From: Treponema sp.
Lineage (GTDB): Bacteria > Spirochaetota > Spirochaetia > Treponematales > Breznakiellaceae
Direction: 5' to 3'
Assembly: GCA_009780545.1 (NCBI GenBank)
Contig: WQZW01000097.1
Span: 1-6,121 of the forward strand
DNA length: 6,121 nt
The stretch's first letter is position 1. Each line of letters starts with the position of its first letter. Shown here piece after piece: positions 5,746-6,121 of this stretch. Position numbers and translations under genes: made by a program. The notes beneath the pieces are model-generated. The model had not been told where the DNA came from and did not search any database. It was given only the letters and a program-made list of their open reading frames with translations.

Positions 5746-6121
5746 ATGCGTACCGGCAATGAAAAGCTTGTTTCAGGCGAAGGATTTACCGACTTCGTCC
5801 AAAATAACAGAAAACCGATCTTTATTTCGGCATCGGTCGTGGTCCTGGCCTTGGCCGTGACCATCGTTGCCCTGGTCGTGTCGGACTTTTCCCGGAACCG
5901 TGCCGTCGCCGCGGTCGAGGAGCTGGGCCTCCGCTTCCGGGAACTGGGCACGGGAAGTCCTGCCGAAACCGGTTTCGGGATCGACGACGGGGCCGACATC
6001 GGAACCGCCGAGGACGGGGAAGCTTCGGAACTCGTCCTTGAGATACGGCGGGTCGCCGAGAGGAACTCCGGGTATGCCGGAGCGAGGGCCTGGTCCATGG
6101 TGGCCGGCTTCCACGGGGGAA
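5746..6121 (+). CDS. Single-pass membrane protein, possibly YfgM/TPR-like (3' end outside window)
   Basis: The frame is open from the ATG at 5746 to the end of the window (125 codons). The ribosome site AGGAGG (5736-5741), four bases before the ATG, is the strongest in the window and fixes the start. A short polar N-terminus with FTDFVQNNRKP (14-24) precedes one hydrophobic helix, about residues 25-45 (IFISASVVVLALAVTIVALVV). Arg/Lys on the N-terminal side suggests the N-terminus is cytoplasmic and the rest faces the periplasm. The helix is followed by NRAVAAVEELGLRFREL (51-67), an acidic linker (76-96) and a helical stretch LVLEIRRVAERNSGYAGARAWSMVAGF (97-122), like the start of TPR-type helical repeats. 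The layout resembles YfgM-like tetratricopeptide membrane proteins, which assist secreted or outer-membrane proteins. That is an inference from architecture only; no catalytic motif is visible and the C-terminus is missing. Confidence 0.82.
   Translation, partial: MRTGNEKLVSGEGFTDFVQNNRKPIFISASVVVLALAVTIVALVVSDFSRNRAVAAVEELGLRFRELGTGSPAETGFGIDDGADIGTAEDGEASELVLEIRRVAERNSGYAGARAWSMVAGFHGG

Noticed and set aside
2426..5746. Very long open frame on the - strand (1106 codons) opposite the pseudouridine synthase and cmk-rpsA genes
   Set aside because: It lies antisense to proteins with clear family motifs, has a biased Leu/Phe/Asp/Val make-up typical of a shadow frame in GC-rich DNA, and shows no domain I recognise.

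Overview
The window is a GC-rich (roughly 60%), densely packed stretch of bacterial chromosome with housekeeping genes only. All genes lie on the + strand. There is no RNA gene, CRISPR array or mobile element that I can support. The best taxonomic clue is one 870-codon reading frame that joins cytidylate kinase (Cmk) to a six-domain ribosomal protein S1. From memory, this fusion is annotated in treponemes such as Treponema pallidum. I therefore infer a GC-rich member of the Spirochaetota, probably Treponema-related. The placement rests on gene architecture, not on a database search.

Layout: (1) Bases 1-588 hold the 3' part of recA, beginning just after the DNA-binding loop L2 and ending in a long low-complexity tail with an AT-hook-like motif. 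(2) Bases 589-699 are intergenic, with a good intrinsic terminator (C-UUCG-G tetraloop), a second hairpin and a weak promoter candidate. (3) Bases 700-5617 look like one translationally coupled operon: scpA, scpB (8-nt overlap), an RsuA/RluB-type rRNA pseudouridine synthase (1-nt gap), then cmk/rpsA (7-nt overlap). (4) Bases 5618-5745 hold a strong inverted repeat that can fold in two mutually exclusive ways, then an AT-rich promoter and a strong Shine-Dalgarno. (5) From base 5746 to the end runs a partial gene for a single-pass membrane protein.

The operon links chromosome segregation (ScpA and ScpB, the partners of SMC) with ribosome maturation (pseudouridine synthase), CMP/dCMP phosphorylation (Cmk) and translation (S1). 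scpA-scpB-rluB-cmk-rpsA neighbourhoods are known in several bacterial phyla, so gene order here is conventional. The fusion and its internal signals are not.

The most interesting signal lies at the Cmk-S1 junction. At the end of the kinase part there is a promoter-like TTGACC-N17-CATATT with an extended -10 TG, then AAGGA, six bases and an in-frame ATG (codon 217), exactly where S1 begins. This suggests that S1, needed in ribosomal amounts, may also be made alone from inside the fusion gene. Other points to check are the bistable hairpin at the rpsA stop codon, an in-phase A7 slippery heptamer just before cmk, the RecA AT-hook-like tail, and acidic or low-complexity extensions on ScpB and S1.
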